Origin: Solirubrobacterales bacterium
GTDB lineage: Bacteria; Actinomycetota; Thermoleophilia; Solirubrobacterales; Solirubrobacteraceae
Direction of reading: 5' to 3'
Assembly (NCBI GenBank): GCA_003151895.1
Contig: PLYX01000011.1
Coordinates: forward strand, 1-16,513
DNA length: 16,513 bases
The translations under genes and the position numbers were made by a program. The notes under the pieces are model-generated. The model had not been told where the DNA came from. It did no database searches and saw only the letters and a program-made list of their open reading frames with translations. Below, piece after piece: positions 1 to 6,508 of the stretch (positions are counted from its first letter, which is position 1; every line of letters starts with the position of its first letter).

Positions 1-1939
1 GGGGCCAGGCGAGGTTCGTGGTGGTGGCGGCGATCCTGAAGGGCTGTGGGCCGGTGGGAGTCGCCAGCACGAGCGTGCCTCCCACGCCGAGATGGCGTTC
101 TGCCGCTATCTGCTCGGAGACCGCGATCCAGCCGCCCTGTGCCAGGCGCGCGATCGCGGTGGAGGCGCTGCCGCCACGGATCTCATTGGTGAGCACGTGG
201 CGCTCGGCGTCGGGGGGGCGCGCGATGACCCATACGCGCCGGTTGCCGAGCTGGGAGAAGCCGCCCTGGAATGTGCGCACCGCGGCGACGGCGGGCAGGC
301 GGGCGATGCGCGCGGCGTCGCGGCCGGCGGGGAAGCCCTCGACGGCCTGGTTGTCGCCGGGGTTTGAGACCCACACGTCGGCGTCGGCCACATAGCTGTG
401 GGCGAAGGAGTTGATCCCCTCGAGCAGGTTCTGGCGCGATCCCCCCAGCGCCACGCTGCCGAACAGGGCGACGGCGCCGGTGGCGGCCAGGGCGAGCGAA
501 CGAACCGTCGTGGCCCGCAGCGACGCCAGCGCCAGCGGCAGGATCGAGAGCCGCTGAAAGCGCTCGCCGATCAGGCCGGCGGCTCGCAGCACCCCGGCGA
601 ACGTGAGCGGGACCGCGAGCACGGTCGCCAGCGCGAGCAGCGCGGTCGCCGGGATCGCGGCCGCGGGCAGGATCGCCCAGAGGGCGCTTGCCGCGGCCAC
701 CAGGCACAGCGCCGCCGCGGCCAGGCGTGCTCGCAAGGCGCCGCTGAGCGCGCTTCCCGGGACGCCGCGTTCCTCGTATATGGCATCCCGTGCCCGCCCC
801 CGGCGCAGATCGAGCAGCGGAACCGCGGACGCCAGGCAGGTGGCCAGCACCCCGCCGATCAGCGAGAAGAGCACCGCCCGGGCTCCGACGACGGTGCCGC
901 CCGAGAGCGTGAACGCCTCCGCCAGATAGCCGGTGGACTGGTGGAACACCCCCACCGACAGCAGGTAGCCCGTCAGCAGGCCGAGCAGCGAGGCGGGGAT
1001 CCCGAGGCACAGCGCCTCGAACAGGACCATCTCGACGACCGTCACGCGCCTTGCGCCGGCGATGCGCAGGTCCGCGATCGCCCTGCGTCGGTCCGAGACC
1101 GTGAGCAGCATCGCGTTGAAGGCGAGCAGGAAGCCGAGCAGCGCCCCGATCGAGGCGAACAGCCCGCTTGCGAGGTCACTGGGGCCGAGCGCCTGGCGCA
1201 GCAGCGCGACGTCCTCGTCGGCGGGGGCCACCTCCAGCCGCCCGCCGGTCAGCCCTGCAAGCTCCGCGCGCACAGCGGCCTTCTTCCCGGGCTTGCTCTG
1301 CACGAATATCCGCGTGATCCTGCCCTGCAGCCCGGCGAGCTGTTGCAGGTGGCTCAACGGCATCACGGCCACGAGCGCATGGGCCAGCGCGCCGGCCGCT
1401 TCGGATCCCAGCACCGCCGAGACACGCAGCGTCACCGCCCGCCCGCGCAGCTTCAATGACACAGTGCCCCGCCTGGCGGCAGAGCCGCCGATCCCCAGCG
1501 CTTGCGCGCTCGCCTGGCTGAGAGCGATCCCGTTTGTGGAGAGAGAGCCGATCGGGAGCGTTTCCGCGAGCCCGTCGAGCACCGCCAGGCGCAGGTCGGT
1601 GCCCGCCACCTCGACCGAGATGTGGCGCCCGTTCGCGCCGGTCACCGTGGCTGTCTGCTCCAACAGCGGCGCCGCCTGCTTCACGTCGGGCAGGCGCTTG
1701 ACACGCGCGAGAATCGCTTCGTCGAAGCCGTCCCCGCCGCGCGCGCGCAGTTGGAGGTCGGCGGGTCCGATGACCGTGCGAACCACGCGCCCGGCGGAGC
1801 TCGAGATGCTGCCCTCCGCGAGGATCGCGGCGAACACGAGCGCCACCGCGATCGCGATGCCGGCGGCGGCGAACAGCTCCTGGGCGCGATGCGCTTTCAG
1901 CCGGCGGCGGTACATGAACAAAAGCGCGGAGGGGCGCAT
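1..1939 (-). CDS. FtsX/MacB-like ABC transporter permease, partial (C-terminus beyond left edge)
   Basis: The minus-strand frame from ATG at 1939 stays open to base 1 and gives 646 residues without reaching a stop, so the gene is cut by the window edge. Seen: a first hydrophobic helix at about residues 23-42, a roughly 200-residue extracytoplasmic segment, helices near 257-279, 303-331 and 350-375, a hydrophobic block near 403-452, another helix near 480-498, then a second extracytoplasmic segment (about 500-646). The segment SDRRRAIADLRIAGA after helix 2 is the usual FtsX-domain coupling region. This is the large duplicated FtsX layout (MacB periplasmic-core plus FtsX, twice), known from lipoprotein-release, efflux and peptide-export systems; the substrate cannot be read from sequence. 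The start shares one base with the stop of the upstream ATPase gene (TGATG), so the two are translationally coupled. It is the fourth gene of the PadR/ABC operon. Confidence 0.9.
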   Translation of the reverse strand, partial: MRPSALLFMYRRRLKAHRAQELFAAAGIAIAVALVFAAILAEGSISSSAGRVVRTVIGPADLQLRARGGDGFDEAILARVKRLPDVKQAAPLLEQTATVTGANGRHISVEVAGTDLRLAVLDGLAETLPIGSLSTNGIALSQASAQALGIGGSAARRGTVSLKLRGRAVTLRVSAVLGSEAAGALAHALVAVMPLSHLQQLAGLQGRITRIFVQSKPGKKAAVRAELAGLTGGRLEVAPADEDVALLRQALGPSDLASGLFASIGALLGFLLAFNAMLLTVSDRRRAIADLRIAGARRVTVVEMVLFEALCLGIPASLLGLLTGYLLSVGVFHQSTGYLAEAFTLSGGTVVGARAVLFSLIGGVLATCLASAVPLLDLRRGRARDAIYEERGVPGSALSGALRARLAAAALCLVAAASALWAILPAAAIPATALLALATVLAVPLTFAGVLRAAGLIGERFQRLSILPLALASLRATTVRSLALAATGAVALFGSVALGGSRQNLLEGINSFAHSYVADADVWVSNPGDNQAVEGFPAGRDAARIARLPAVAAVRTFQGGFSQLGNRRVWVIARPPDAERHVLTNEIRGGSASTAIARLAQGGWIAVSEQIAAERHLGVGGTLVLATPTGPQPFRIAATTTNLAWP

Positions 1940-2667
1940 CAGCTCACCGGGAGGGGTTGTGAGCGGGCGCTCTCGCGCTCTGTGTCGCGGCGGCGGCCCT
2001 CGACGAGTCTGCCGTCGCGCAGCGTGTAGTCGCGGTCGGCGAGCGCCGCCGCGTCGGTGTCGTGGGTGACGAGCACCACGCTCGCCCCCTGCTCGTGGGC
2101 GATGTGCAGCAGCAGCTCGACGGTCTCCAGGCTGCGCTTGCTGTCGAGGTTTCCGGTGGGCTCGTCGGCGAGTATCAGCTTGGGGTCGCCCACGAGCGCG
2201 CGCGCGATCGCCACGCGCTGGCGCTCCCCGCCGGAGAGCTGCTCGGGGGTGTGGTTCATGCGCTCGCCCAGGCCGAGGCGCTCCAACCAGGGCCTCGCGC
2301 GATCGCGGGCCTTACGCGGCCCCACGCCGTCCAGCAGCAGCTTCAGCGAGGCGTTCTCGAGCGCCGAGACGCGTGGCATGAGCTGAAAGCTCTGGTAGAC
2401 GAAGCCGACGTCTCGGCGCAGGTACTCGGATGTGGCGGCCTCCGACAGCGAGGACAGAGCGCGCCCGCGGTAGCGGATCGAGCCCCGATCGGGTGTGAGC
2501 AGCGTGGCGATCAGCAGCAGCAGCGTGGTCTTGCCCGAGCCGCTGGGCCCATGGACGGCGATCATCTCGCCCTCCCGCACGCTGAGGCTCACCTCCTCGA
2601 CGGCGCGCACCGTCTCCCCGGCGCCGGCGTAGTGCTTGACGACGCTGTCGAGCTCGAGCAGGCTCAT
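1939..2667 (-). CDS. ABC transporter ATP-binding protein, canonical LolD/MacB type
   Basis: A 242-residue nucleotide-binding protein with all expected motifs: Walker A GPSGSGKT (40-47), Q-loop in YQSFQ (91-95), signature LSGGE (144-148), Walker B LILADE with catalytic Glu169, and switch His202 in VTHD. Length and motif spacing match the MacB/LolD/FtsE family that partners FtsX-like permeases. It would hydrolyse ATP on the cytoplasmic face of the downstream permease, with which it overlaps by one base. The last 20 or so residues (EGRRRDTERESARSQ) are a charged extension with no recognised role. The ATG at 2667 is 43 bases after the stop of the preceding ATPase gene. MSLLEL at its N-terminus is identical to that of the preceding ATPase, suggesting the two arose by duplication. 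Confidence 0.93.
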   Translation of the reverse strand: MSLLELDSVVKHYAGAGETVRAVEEVSLSVREGEMIAVHGPSGSGKTTLLLLIATLLTPDRGSIRYRGRALSSLSEAATSEYLRRDVGFVYQSFQLMPRVSALENASLKLLLDGVGPRKARDRARPWLERLGLGERMNHTPEQLSGGERQRVAIARALVGDPKLILADEPTGNLDSKRSLETVELLLHIAHEQGASVVLVTHDTDAAALADRDYTLRDGRLVEGRRRDTERESARSQPLPVS

Positions 2668-2710
2668 GGCGCTTGCCTGCCGCGCGCCTGTCGTCCGCGC
2701 CCGCGACCGC

Positions 2711-3433
2711 TCACCCGCTCGCCTGCCGCTCGATGCCGCGGCGCAGCGGCACGACCGTCGCCGGCGCCGGCGGAGGCGCTCCGCGCAGCTCCCCGTCGCC
2801 GAGGATCAGCCCGCGGTCGGCCTGGGAGAGGCCGGTGGACTCACCGGTGCTCGCCAGCACCGTGAGCCCCTCGTCGGCGAGCGAGCGCAGCAGCGAGAGG
2901 ATGGGGTCGCGGTCGATCAGCTCCACCCCCTTCACGGGCTCATCGATCGCCACCAGTCGCGGTTTCAGGGCGAGCGTGCGGGCGAGCGCCACGCGCATCG
3001 CCTCCGCGCTTGACAGCTCGCGCTGTGTCATTCGTGCGCAGTGACCCGCGCCGACGCGCTCGAGTGCTTCCAGCGCGAGCGAGCGGGCCTTCGTGGGCGA
3101 CACCCAGCGGGAGAGAAGCCCCACCATCGCGTGGTCGAGCGCGCTCTGCCCGTCGGCGAAGCGCAGCGTCTTCTGGCAGTAGCCGATCCCGCCGCCGAGC
3201 AGGCGCTCGCCATGACTGATCAGATCATGGCCGTCGAAGCGCACCACACCCCCGTCCGGGGGCTCGATCCCGGCGGCGACGCGCAGCAGGGTGGAGCGCC
3301 CCGAGCAGCGCAGGCCCCACACGACCACGAGATCGCCCGCTTCGGCCCGCAGCGAGACGTCGCGCAGCACCACCCGCTCGCCGGACTTGTCCGTGTAGCG
3401 CTTGTGGACGCCCTCCAGCTCGAGCAGGCTCAT
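2711..3433 (-). CDS. ABC ATPase-like protein with degenerate catalytic motifs
   Basis: A 240-residue ABC nucleotide-binding domain that keeps the fold but not the standard catalytic set. The Walker A reads GLRCSGRS (40-47), with Arg46 where the invariant Lys should be. The signature is LSSAE (140-144) rather than LSGGE/Q, and the H-loop position has Gly197 (STGE) instead of His. The Q-loop Gln87 (YCQKT) and Walker B LVAIDE with Glu165 remain. The start at 3433 is chosen because it aligns with the sister ATPase (MSLLEL) and overlaps the PadR stop as ATGA; an upstream in-frame start near 3490 would lie inside padR. By analogy with asymmetric ABC exporters it may form a heterodimer with the canonical ATPase, one ATP site being weak or non-hydrolytic. 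That pairing is inference; it could also be a decaying or regulatory subunit. Confidence 0.88.
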   Translation of the reverse strand: MSLLELEGVHKRYTDKSGERVVLRDVSLRAEAGDLVVVWGLRCSGRSTLLRVAAGIEPPDGGVVRFDGHDLISHGERLLGGGIGYCQKTLRFADGQSALDHAMVGLLSRWVSPTKARSLALEALERVGAGHCARMTQRELSSAEAMRVALARTLALKPRLVAIDEPVKGVELIDRDPILSLLRSLADEGLTVLASTGESTGLSQADRGLILGDGELRGAPPPAPATVVPLRRGIERQASG

Positions 3434-4047
3434 GCTCGCCGCACCAAGCCTCTCAGCTTCTTGAGCTCCTGGCGCGCGTATTCGATCCATTCGAGCTTGG
3501 CTCCCACGGCGAGGCGGTTCTCCTCCTCGGTCAACCGGCTCAGCAGCGCCGAGGCGCTGTCGGCCGCGGCGTCATGCACGCGGGCGATCGGGGTGCGCAT
3601 CCCCTCTGAAAGCCACGCCTGCTCGTAGCCCGCCATGACCTCGAGCACCTGCTCGGGCTCGTTGCTCAGCGCCGCGAGCGCCAGCACGAACAGCTGGTTG
3701 CGGCGGCGGTCCTCGCCGACCTGGCCGACCAACCACTGCCGGTATTCCTTCACCCCGAGGGCGGTCGCCCGGTAATGGGGCTTGGGCTGGCGGCCCGCGC
3801 GGGTCCCGGGGATCTCCGTGATCAGCGAGCGGCCGCCGAGCATCCCGAGCGCGGTGTAGATGTGGCCGATGTTGCTGAGCGGGAGCACCTCCCCGTACCT
3901 GCGCTCGAAGCGCTGCGCCAGGTTGTAAGCGTAGCTCGGCTGCTCGATGATCAGGCCCAACAGCGCCCAGTTGACCGGCGAGCGCATCGGCGCGGCCTCG
4001 TCGTGTCCGGCTGCATCCCCATGGGCCCTCCCTGCCTTCATTGACAT
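3430..4047 (-). CDS. PadR-family transcriptional regulator
   Basis: A 205-residue protein with an N-terminal PadR winged-helix domain at about residues 23-98 (NWALLGLIIEQPSYAYNLAQ; then SNIGHIYTALGMLGGRSLIT and a basic wing ending HYRATALG) and a C-terminal helical region (about 100-205) typical of PadR subfamily 2 dimerisation arms. PadR proteins are usually ligand-responsive repressors of adjacent transporter genes, which fits its place as first gene of the ABC operon, overlapping the next gene by 4 bases (ATGA). Start choice is uncertain: ATG at 4047 and ATG at 4041 are both in frame. The second has AAGG seven bases upstream, and a TAAGGT box lies six bases before it, so a leaderless start there is possible. 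An imperfect palindrome 91-118 bases upstream may be its operator. Confidence 0.93.
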   Translation of the reverse strand: MSMKAGRAHGDAAGHDEAAPMRSPVNWALLGLIIEQPSYAYNLAQRFERRYGEVLPLSNIGHIYTALGMLGGRSLITEIPGTRAGRQPKPHYRATALGVKEYRQWLVGQVGEDRRRNQLFVLALAALSNEPEQVLEVMAGYEQAWLSEGMRTPIARVHDAAADSASALLSRLTEEENRLAVGAKLEWIEYARQELKKLRGLVRRA

Positions 4048-4137
4048 ACCTTAACGGATTCCGCGGGTAGATTGGCGGGAAAGCCACGAGCCACCAAAGC
4101 CAAGGACACTCCGGGTGTTCCGGCGTCTCCGACACTC

Positions 4138-4165
4138 ACAAGGCTTATAACGTTTTAACTCTTGT
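4138..4165. promoter_or_regulatory. 28-base imperfect palindrome upstream of padR (candidate operator)
   Basis: The arms meet at an AACGTT core within CTTAtAACGTTtTAA; 11 of 14 symmetric positions pair, starting ACAAGG and ending CTCTTGT. It lies in an unusually AT-rich spot. A second copy, 11 of 13 pairs, occurs at 5583-5608. Palindromes of this size are typical operators for dimeric regulators, so PadR autoregulation is plausible, though the sequence does not match the ATGT-N8-ACAT half-sites described for some PadR proteins. Confidence 0.45.
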
Positions 4166-4260
4166 AATAGTCGCTAACGGCTTTTCACTACGCATCACGA
4201 GCTGAGACGAGCCGCACCCTCCTCACCGGATACGAGACGTCCTTCTCCTGAAGCGTCTTT

Positions 4261-4358
4261 CCGGTAGGGGTCGAGCGTGCGAGATCCGTCCCCCAGGCGT
4301 CGGAGTCAAAGCGCGCCGGAAAGCGCTGGCCGATCTCCGATCAGTCGGATGTGGGCAC
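4261..4358 (-). pseudogene. Remnant of module A second gene (toxin-like), N-terminal fragment with in-frame stop
   Basis: Reading from GTG at 4358, three bases after the module A first-gene stop as in modules D and E, the translation is VPTSD, a TGA stop at 4341-4343, then SEIGQRFPARFDSDAWGTDL and ARSTPTGKT. This aligns with the first 28 or so residues of the module D protein (MSTSEPRFPARFEPTAWEAD, then LARTTPAG). Homology stops near 4261 and the remaining 110 or so residues are absent. The gene is therefore nonfunctional by both a nonsense codon and a truncation. Confidence 0.8.
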
Positions 4359-4361
4359 GGA

Positions 4362-4598
4362 CTACCCCTCGCCGTCAGGGGGCCCCATGAGCGGCCCGTA
4401 CTCGCGCCAGAACGCCGTGGCTTGCTCGGGCGTCGGATCGAGGAGTCCCGCGCGCTCGCGGATCGCCGTGGCGCTCAGGTCCGTCCCGTTGATCCCTCGG
4501 CAGGCGAGGAACTTGACGATGTCGTCGAGCTCGTCGTCGGGAACTTAGTCCAGCAGCGTCTGTACGGCCTCACGCGTGGTCATGGTCTTGGTCTCCAT
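4362..4598 (-). pseudogene. Module A first gene (antitoxin-like), chimeric, with in-frame TAA
   Basis: From ATG at 4598 the frame gives METKTMTTREAVQTLLD, then TAA at 4545-4547. If the stop is ignored it continues in the same frame for 79 codons in total, ending REYGPLMGPPDGEG and TAG, exactly where the intact copies end. The first half (TTREAVQTLLD.VPDDELDD) does not match modules B-E but resembles the MazE-like protein of this window (ATREQIHKLVDELPETALDP). The second half (AIRERAGLLDPTPEQATAFW) matches module D (AIRERMGAREPTPEQSAEFW). It therefore looks like a recombinant of two antitoxin types that later acquired a nonsense mutation. A strong ribosome site (GGAGGGAGAGG) precedes the ATG, so a 17-residue peptide could still be made. 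Confidence 0.8.
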
Positions 4599-4655
4599 GA
4601 TGGCACCTCTCCCTCCGATCGTCAAAGCGCAAGCGGGATCGCTCGCGCGTCAAGC

Positions 4656-4661
4656 ACTGTA
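4656..4661 (-). promoter_or_regulatory. Candidate -10 element of module A (TACAGT)
   Basis: TACAGT on the minus strand ends 57 bases upstream of the ATG. The equivalent hexamer (TATGGT or TACGGT) lies 55-60 bases upstream of the start in all five modules. No clear -35 element is seen. Confidence 0.35.
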
Positions 4662-4667
4662 CGCCCC

Positions 4668-4683
4668 GCCCCCGAGACTTTTC
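4668..4683. repeat. 16-base repeat upstream of module A, also upstream of module B
   Basis: GCCCCCGAGACTTTTC occurs here and identically at 5504-5519, each time directly upstream of the candidate -10 element of its module and followed by a CGCCG stretch. It may be a promoter-proximal regulatory site shared by modules A and B or simply part of their common duplicated upstream region. Modules C-E carry a different upstream sequence. Confidence 0.6.
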
Positions 4684-4730
4684 ACCGCCGACACTGCCCG
4701 CGATACCACCTCTGCGACGCGGTCCACGGG

Positions 4731-4762
4731 GCCGTATCCCGCGCCGTTGTGCGGGATACGGC
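4731..4762. terminator. Strong perfect hairpin without U-tract
   Basis: GCCGTATCCCGC (4731-4742) pairs perfectly over 12 bases with GCGGGATACGGC (4751-4762) around an 8-base loop. It sits about 100 bases beyond the stop of the small membrane-protein gene at 4858-5103 and before the module A promoter. It could be a transcription terminator or attenuating stem, but no T-run follows on either strand, so an intrinsic terminator of the classical kind is not shown. The 259-base stretch 4599-4857 holds nothing else I recognise. Confidence 0.5.
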
Positions 4763-4857
4763 ACGTCACGGGACATCCGGCCGCCCGCGCGGGTCGAGCG
4801 CTCGGGAGGCTGAAGCCGTCGCTGCGGGTTTGAGGGGAGGGGCGAGGCGGCGAGAAC

Positions 4858-5103
4858 TCAGGCGATTGGGCTGGGTGCGTGCCCGCCGTCTTTCCGGCGC
4901 AGCCGCTCATTTGAACCGATGCCACGCATGGAGACCCCGGTGGTCGGGGCGATCATGCGCAGGACGCCCAACCCGGTCAAGAACAGTCCGACGCCGTAAT
5001 ACCAGCCGGAACCGGCGTGGACGCGTACCAGGAACACGCCGGCGGCGAACGCCAGAAGGCCTACTCCAACGAGCGAGGCTGTCACTCGTGCTACGCGATC
5101 CAT
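4858..5103 (-). CDS. Small predicted membrane protein, unknown function
   Basis: Eighty-one residues from ATG at 5103, beginning MDRVARVTASLVGVGLLAFA. Two hydrophobic segments are visible, at about residues 8-26 and 33-50, separated by the short polar stretch RVHAGSGW, followed by a basic, polar tail (NERLRRKDGGHAPS). This is a two-helix hairpin layout with the C-terminal tail probably cytoplasmic by the positive-inside rule. No family is recognised. The ribosome site is weak (GGTAGAATCAGG). It is a single gene between modules A and B on the same strand. I call it coding because the alternating hydrophobic/polar pattern is coherent; a spurious frame in GC-rich DNA is possible. Confidence 0.55.
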   Translation of the reverse strand: MDRVARVTASLVGVGLLAFAAGVFLVRVHAGSGWYYGVGLFLTGLGVLRMIAPTTGVSMRGIGSNERLRRKDGGHAPSPIA

Positions 5104-5201
5104 GGCCTGATTCTACCCGCCGGCGACCTTGGCGCCCACATAGGCAACTCGTCGACCCGAACCGTAAAGCGCGGCTCCGCTCGCTCGGGTGTGGTAACGG
5201 C

Positions 5202-5432
5202 TCAGCCCTCGCCGTCGGGGGGCAGCATGTGCGGCCCGTGCTCTGCCCAGAACGCTGCGGACTCTTCGGGAGTCATCTCTCGACCGCCACTGCGGGCGAG
5301 GATCGCCTTCCAGGAAGTGTCGGGTACGAGGACGAGGCGCCCTCAGGGCTGCCGATCCTCGACCACGTACTCGCCGGCGATGTCGCCGCCGAGCGTCACG
5401 TGCACGAGCCGTTGCGTTGCCATGGCCTCCAT
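5202..5432 (-). pseudogene. Module B first gene (antitoxin-like), interrupted by in-frame TGA, no partner gene
   Basis: From ATG at 5432 (ribosome site AAGGAGA) the frame reads MEAMATQRLVHVTLGGDIAG, then EYVVEDRQP, then TGA at 5343-5345 where intact copies have Asp of PDGR. Past the stop it continues in frame with GRLVLVPDTSWKAILARSGG and closes with HMLPPDGEG and TGA at 5202-5204. The length (77 codons including the internal stop) and both ends match module D closely. No second gene follows: the 98 bases down to the membrane-protein gene show no similarity to the toxin-like family. It is an orphan antitoxin pseudogene, possibly still producing a 29-residue peptide. Confidence 0.8.
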
Positions 5433-5491
5433 GATGGCAGTTCTCCTTGTCGTGTGGTTAAAGGGCGAGCGGCACGCGTCACCCGCCGAGC

Positions 5492-5497
5492 ACCATA
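5492..5497 (-). promoter_or_regulatory. Candidate -10 element of module B (TATGGT)
   Basis: Minus-strand TATGGT lies 59 bases upstream of the module B ATG, at the position conserved in all modules. Confidence 0.35.
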
Positions 5498-5582
5498 CCC
5501 CGCGCCCCCGAGACTTTTCGCCGCCGGCCCTGCCCGCGACCCCCACCCGCCCCCAAAAACCCTCAAGCCTCTCCAACACTGA

Positions 5583-5608
5583 CAAGCCTTAGAACGTTTT
5601 AAGCCTTG
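5583..5608. promoter_or_regulatory. 26-base imperfect palindrome, second copy of the padR-upstream motif
   Basis: CAAGcCTTAgAACGTT is followed by tTAAGcCTTG; 11 of 13 symmetric pairs match. About 42 bases around it (from CTCTCC.ACACT) resemble the copy at 4138-4165. It lies 150 bases upstream of the module B start. Confidence 0.5.
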
Positions 5609-5690
5609 GCTTGTGGAGCCGGTGCGGATCGCGCATTATGGCGTGGACGGGTTGATGGCCTCGCGTTGCGTGGCGACCCAGCCGGGACAA

Positions 5691-5722
5691 GTTGAAGAGA
5701 GGGAGAGTTGAAGAGAGGGAGG
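5691..5722. repeat. Two tandem copies of a 16-base unit
   Basis: GTTGAAGAGAGGGAGA at 5691-5706 is followed directly by GTTGAAGAGAGGGAGG at 5707-5722, with one mismatch at the last base. It lies in noncoding DNA. Confidence 0.9.
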
Positions 5723-5875
5723 GGAGTGGTGCATCGCGTGGTTTGCTTGGGGAATAACGTGCCTAATAGTCCGTGTGCCGCCGGCCGCAAGCGCCGGCCT
5801 GTGGGCGCGCTTTCGAAAGCTTTCTCTTCTGGGGTCGTGGGCTTGCGGCCCGTGGTCTCAGACGGCGCTGGTTCG

Positions 5876-5914
5876 CCTCTGGGCGCTAGTTCCCTCTCCC
5901 TCAACGCCCAGGGG
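5876..5914. repeat. Hairpin-forming repeat, copy 1
   Basis: CCTCTGGGCG (5876-5885) pairs with CGCCCAGGGG (5905-5914), with one G-T wobble, around a 19-base pyrimidine-rich loop. The hairpin and about 25 bases of its left flank (GTGGTCTCAGACGG...GTTCG) recur at 8465-8528. It may be a small dispersed repeat or a transcription stop for the modules reading leftward. Confidence 0.7.
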
Positions 5915-5962
5915 CCAACCCGTCCAATGGGTCCTTGTGAGATGGCTCACGTCAAGCGAGCC

Positions 5963-6031
5963 CCGCGGGCAGGACGCATGAGGCGCCGGGAGGGAGCAAC
6001 GGTGAGCACAGCCGCGACGCCCTTGCATCGC
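5963..6031. repeat. Conserved mazF-downstream spacer, partial copy 1
   Basis: GCGGGCAGGACGCATGAGGC, then GCCGGGAGGGAGCAACGGTG and GCACAGCCGCGACGCC, corresponds to the right part of the spacers at 6801-6919 and 7685-7802. The left part carrying GCTTGCGACGGTACTCGG is missing here and replaced by the hairpin repeat. Confidence 0.75.
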
Positions 6032-6082
6032 TCAGCAATCGGTCGCCGCGCTGAGCGCTCACCAGACCTCACCGCGTCTCAT
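6032..6082 (-). pseudogene. mazF: mazF remnant with almost complete internal deletion
   Basis: From ATG at 6082 the frame reads MRRGEVW, then TGA (6059-6061), then ALSAATDC and TGA at 6032-6034. MRRGEVW is the MazF N-terminus (as at 11794), and ALSAATDC followed by a stop is identical to the last eight residues of the intact MazF at 7803-8117. About 85 central codons are missing. The gene lies directly downstream of module C and is followed by the conserved spacer. Confidence 0.8.
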
Positions 6083-6133
6083 TGGGGAGTCTCGTTGTTG
6101 CGTCGCCAACGAGGCGCCCGTTGTTCTTCTGCC

Positions 6134-6508
6134 TTAAGCGTTCAGTCGCTGGTCGGCGACCTCATAGACGCTGAGCGCTCCGGGGCCGGTGGGGTGTCGC
6201 AGCCCGAAGGCGAGGCACGCCATGTAGGGCCGTTGGCTCTCGTCGATGCGCAGCTCGAAGACCATGCCCCACGGGCCAGAGGGCGCGGGCAGGTAGATCT
6301 TGGCGCAGCCGGCGAGTCGGGTCCCGTCTTTGCCTTCGGCTTCGCAGGCGTTGATGGTCGCGGGCGACAGCCCGTCCTTGCTGAGCTCCTCACGCGCGTT
6401 CTGGGCCGCCGTGTGTCCACCCGGCGCGTTGTGATCGAGGTCCTCGGCGAACGTGGCGTCGTCAAACGCGACGCGGAAGTGCGCGTCCCGACCGGATGGG
6501 CTGGGCAT
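6134..6508 (-). CDS. Module C second gene: putative toxin of a two-gene module, RelE/ParE-like C-terminus
   Basis: A 124-residue protein starting at ATG 6508, immediately after the stop of its partner (0-base gap), so translation is probably coupled. Conserved with modules D and E: an N-terminal amphipathic region (FDDATFAEDL), the block DGTRLAGCAKIYLPAPSG, a strand GMVFELR, and the C-terminal motif LACLAF/ACLAFGLRHPTG followed by SVYEVADQRL. The succession of predicted strands KIYL, GMVFEL, MACLAFGLRH and a closing VY..A..RL is reminiscent of RelE/ParE toxins (YRVxY...LxVLxVGHRxxVY). The family was not recognised outright. It would act in the cytoplasm, probably on RNA or another core target, neutralised by the upstream protein. 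It is the shortest paralogue and ends cleanly after RLNA. Confidence 0.7.
   Translation of the reverse strand: MPSPSGRDAHFRVAFDDATFAEDLDHNAPGGHTAAQNAREELSKDGLSPATINACEAEGKDGTRLAGCAKIYLPAPSGPWGMVFELRIDESQRPYMACLAFGLRHPTGPGALSVYEVADQRLNA

Larger units (their letters stand above)
5433..5875. other. Intergenic region with module B promoter, palindrome and short repeats
   Basis: No convincing gene is seen here. It holds a candidate -10 element (minus-strand TATGGT, 5492-5497), a copy of the 16-base repeat (5504-5519), the palindrome at 5583-5608 and a 16-base tandem duplication at 5691-5722. Open frames on both strands have shifting amino-acid composition, no ribosome site and no family resemblance. 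Confidence 0.6.

Noticed and set aside
183..1459. Alternative frames over the permease gene on both strands
   Set aside because: Arg/Pro/Gly-rich translations without domains; the permease frame has regular helices and FtsX features and is open throughout.
5343..5345. Internal TGA of module B read as selenocysteine
   Set aside because: The position is Asp in paralogues, not Cys or a redox residue. No selenocysteine insertion structure is apparent and module A has an analogous TAA, so simple decay is more likely.
5599..5904. Possible 101-residue minus-strand gene
   Set aside because: It would cover the palindrome, tandem repeat and hairpin repeat, has low-complexity Pro/Arg composition and no ribosome site or family resemblance.
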